Notes under the pieces: model-generated
Told to the model about the DNA's origin: nothing
What the model saw: only the letters and a program-made list of their open reading frames with translations
Database searches by the model: none
Assembly: GCA_029776465.1 (NCBI GenBank)
Contig: JAKOTC010000036.1
Coordinates: 1-6,082, forward strand
Length of the DNA stretch: 6,082 nt
Reading direction: 5' to 3'
From: Bacillota bacterium
GTDB taxonomy: Bacteria > Bacillota > Clostridia > Oscillospirales > JAKOTC01
Made by a program: the position numbers and the translations under genes
In this document: one piece after another, positions 5,701-6,082 of the stretch
How the letters are laid out: every line of letters begins with the position of its first letter
How positions within the stretch are numbered: position 1 is the stretch's first letter

Positions 5701-5728
5701 CACATTTTATGCCCTTTTTCATACAATG
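5701..5728 (+). promoter_or_regulatory. Possible sporulation-type promoter for the right-edge ORF
   Basis: CATACAAT (5720-5727) matches the -10 of mother-cell sigma factors (sigma-E CATACAnT; sigma-K CATAnnnTA with one mismatch). CACA at 5701-5704 could serve as the short AC-type -35 of sigma-K at about the right distance; no proper sigma-E -35 is seen. A separate TATAAT (5690-5695) has no acceptable -35. This is a tentative reading. Confidence 0.2.
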
Positions 5729-5806
5729 TATCAGGAACGGTGAGATCAAACAGCAACTCTATCGGCTATCGTCACCTTCTGAATTTTGCAAGAACAGGTG
5801 AAAAGA

Positions 5807-6082
5807 ATGAGTTATAGACATGATATAGCTGGTGTGAGCGACGATAATTTTCGCCGGGGATCCAATAGCAACAGTTCGGTATTGGGGGACAATGTCAGAA
5901 TCAGCTGCAGCACCGGAGGCGCAGGTCCTTTACAGGTTACGGATCCGCTGCTGGATCATTCCATTGCCATTGTGGACACCACCATCAGCACATGCGGCAT
6001 GAATCTTTCCGGTTATTCTACTTCCTGCAGCAGACCGCTGAATATCCTTTTGACTTTTTCAACCTTGATTTTTATGCCCGAA
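5807..6082 (+). CDS. Partial ORF (3' end outside window), unrecognised Ser/Thr/Cys-rich protein
   Basis: An ATG at 5807 preceded by AGGTGA (5796-5801), 5 bases upstream, opens a frame that stays open for 92 codons to the right edge. The visible protein begins MSYRHDIAGVSDDNFRRGSN, is polar and Ser/Asn-rich at first, then becomes beta-like with spaced cysteines: RISCSTGG (Cys34), TTISTCGMN and YSTSCSRP, and then NILLTFSTLIF. No signal peptide or transmembrane segment is evident. The pattern of a short strand, DTT, Cys and a final L-F-S strand loosely recalls small clostridial proteins of the DUF4489 type and spore-surface beta proteins, but I cannot assign a family. It follows the SGNH terminator after a 188-base gap, so it should be its own unit. 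The open frame, start and ribosome binding site make a real gene likely; the function is unknown. Confidence 0.6.
   Translation, partial: MSYRHDIAGVSDDNFRRGSNSNSSVLGDNVRISCSTGGAGPLQVTDPLLDHSIAIVDTTISTCGMNLSGYSTSCSRPLNILLTFSTLIFMPE

Noticed and set aside
5643..5801. An open frame of up to 52 codons (ATGs at 5643, 5661, 5694) ending in a TGA that overlaps the ribosome binding site of the right-edge ORF.
   Set aside because: None of its ATGs has a convincing ribosome binding site, it begins within the SGNH terminator, and the product looks like no family I know. A coupled small leader peptide is not excluded but is not supported.

Overview
The window reads as ordinary chromosomal DNA from a spore-former-like Gram-positive Firmicute, most likely a clostridium with medium GC content. 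The evidence is strong purine-rich ribosome binding sites, near-consensus sigma-A promoters with 17-base spacers, GTG and TTG starts, lipobox-type signal peptides, and a two-gene iron-sulfur L-serine dehydratase. I infer the group from these traits and cannot name a species.

Layout from left to right. (1) The end of a lipoprotein gene cut by the left edge (1-623), closed by a hairpin terminator. (2) A serine-catabolic operon, sdaAB-sdaAA (814-2351), with its own near-perfect extended -10 promoter and a strong terminator. (3) A convergent gene for an ImmA/IrrE-type zinc metallopeptidase (2419-3144, minus strand). (4) A divergent gene for an M23 (LytM-type) peptidase with an export signal (3305-4267). 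The promoters of (3) and (4) are back to back and their -35 hexamers overlap. (5) A 265-base gene-free stretch with inverted repeats, ending in a strong promoter. (6) A cytoplasmic SGNH-family esterase with a C-terminal beta-rich domain (4533-5618), starting at TTG behind a very short leader. (7) The start of an unrecognised Ser/Thr/Cys-rich protein that runs off the right edge (5807-6082).

The two sda genes form one enzyme: L-serine to pyruvate and ammonia. The other genes appear to be independent single-gene units, each with its own promoter. Three of them concern the cell envelope or carry hydrolase folds (lipoprotein, M23 peptidase, SGNH esterase), but nothing in the sequence ties them into one pathway. 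I see no tRNA, rRNA, CRISPR array, insertion sequence or attachment site, and no convincing new multi-gene system. The points most worth a second look are the overlapping divergent promoters beside an ImmA-type gene that lacks a repressor partner, the compact TTG-start leader of the SGNH gene, the inverted repeats upstream of it, and the truncated C-rich ORF at the right edge.
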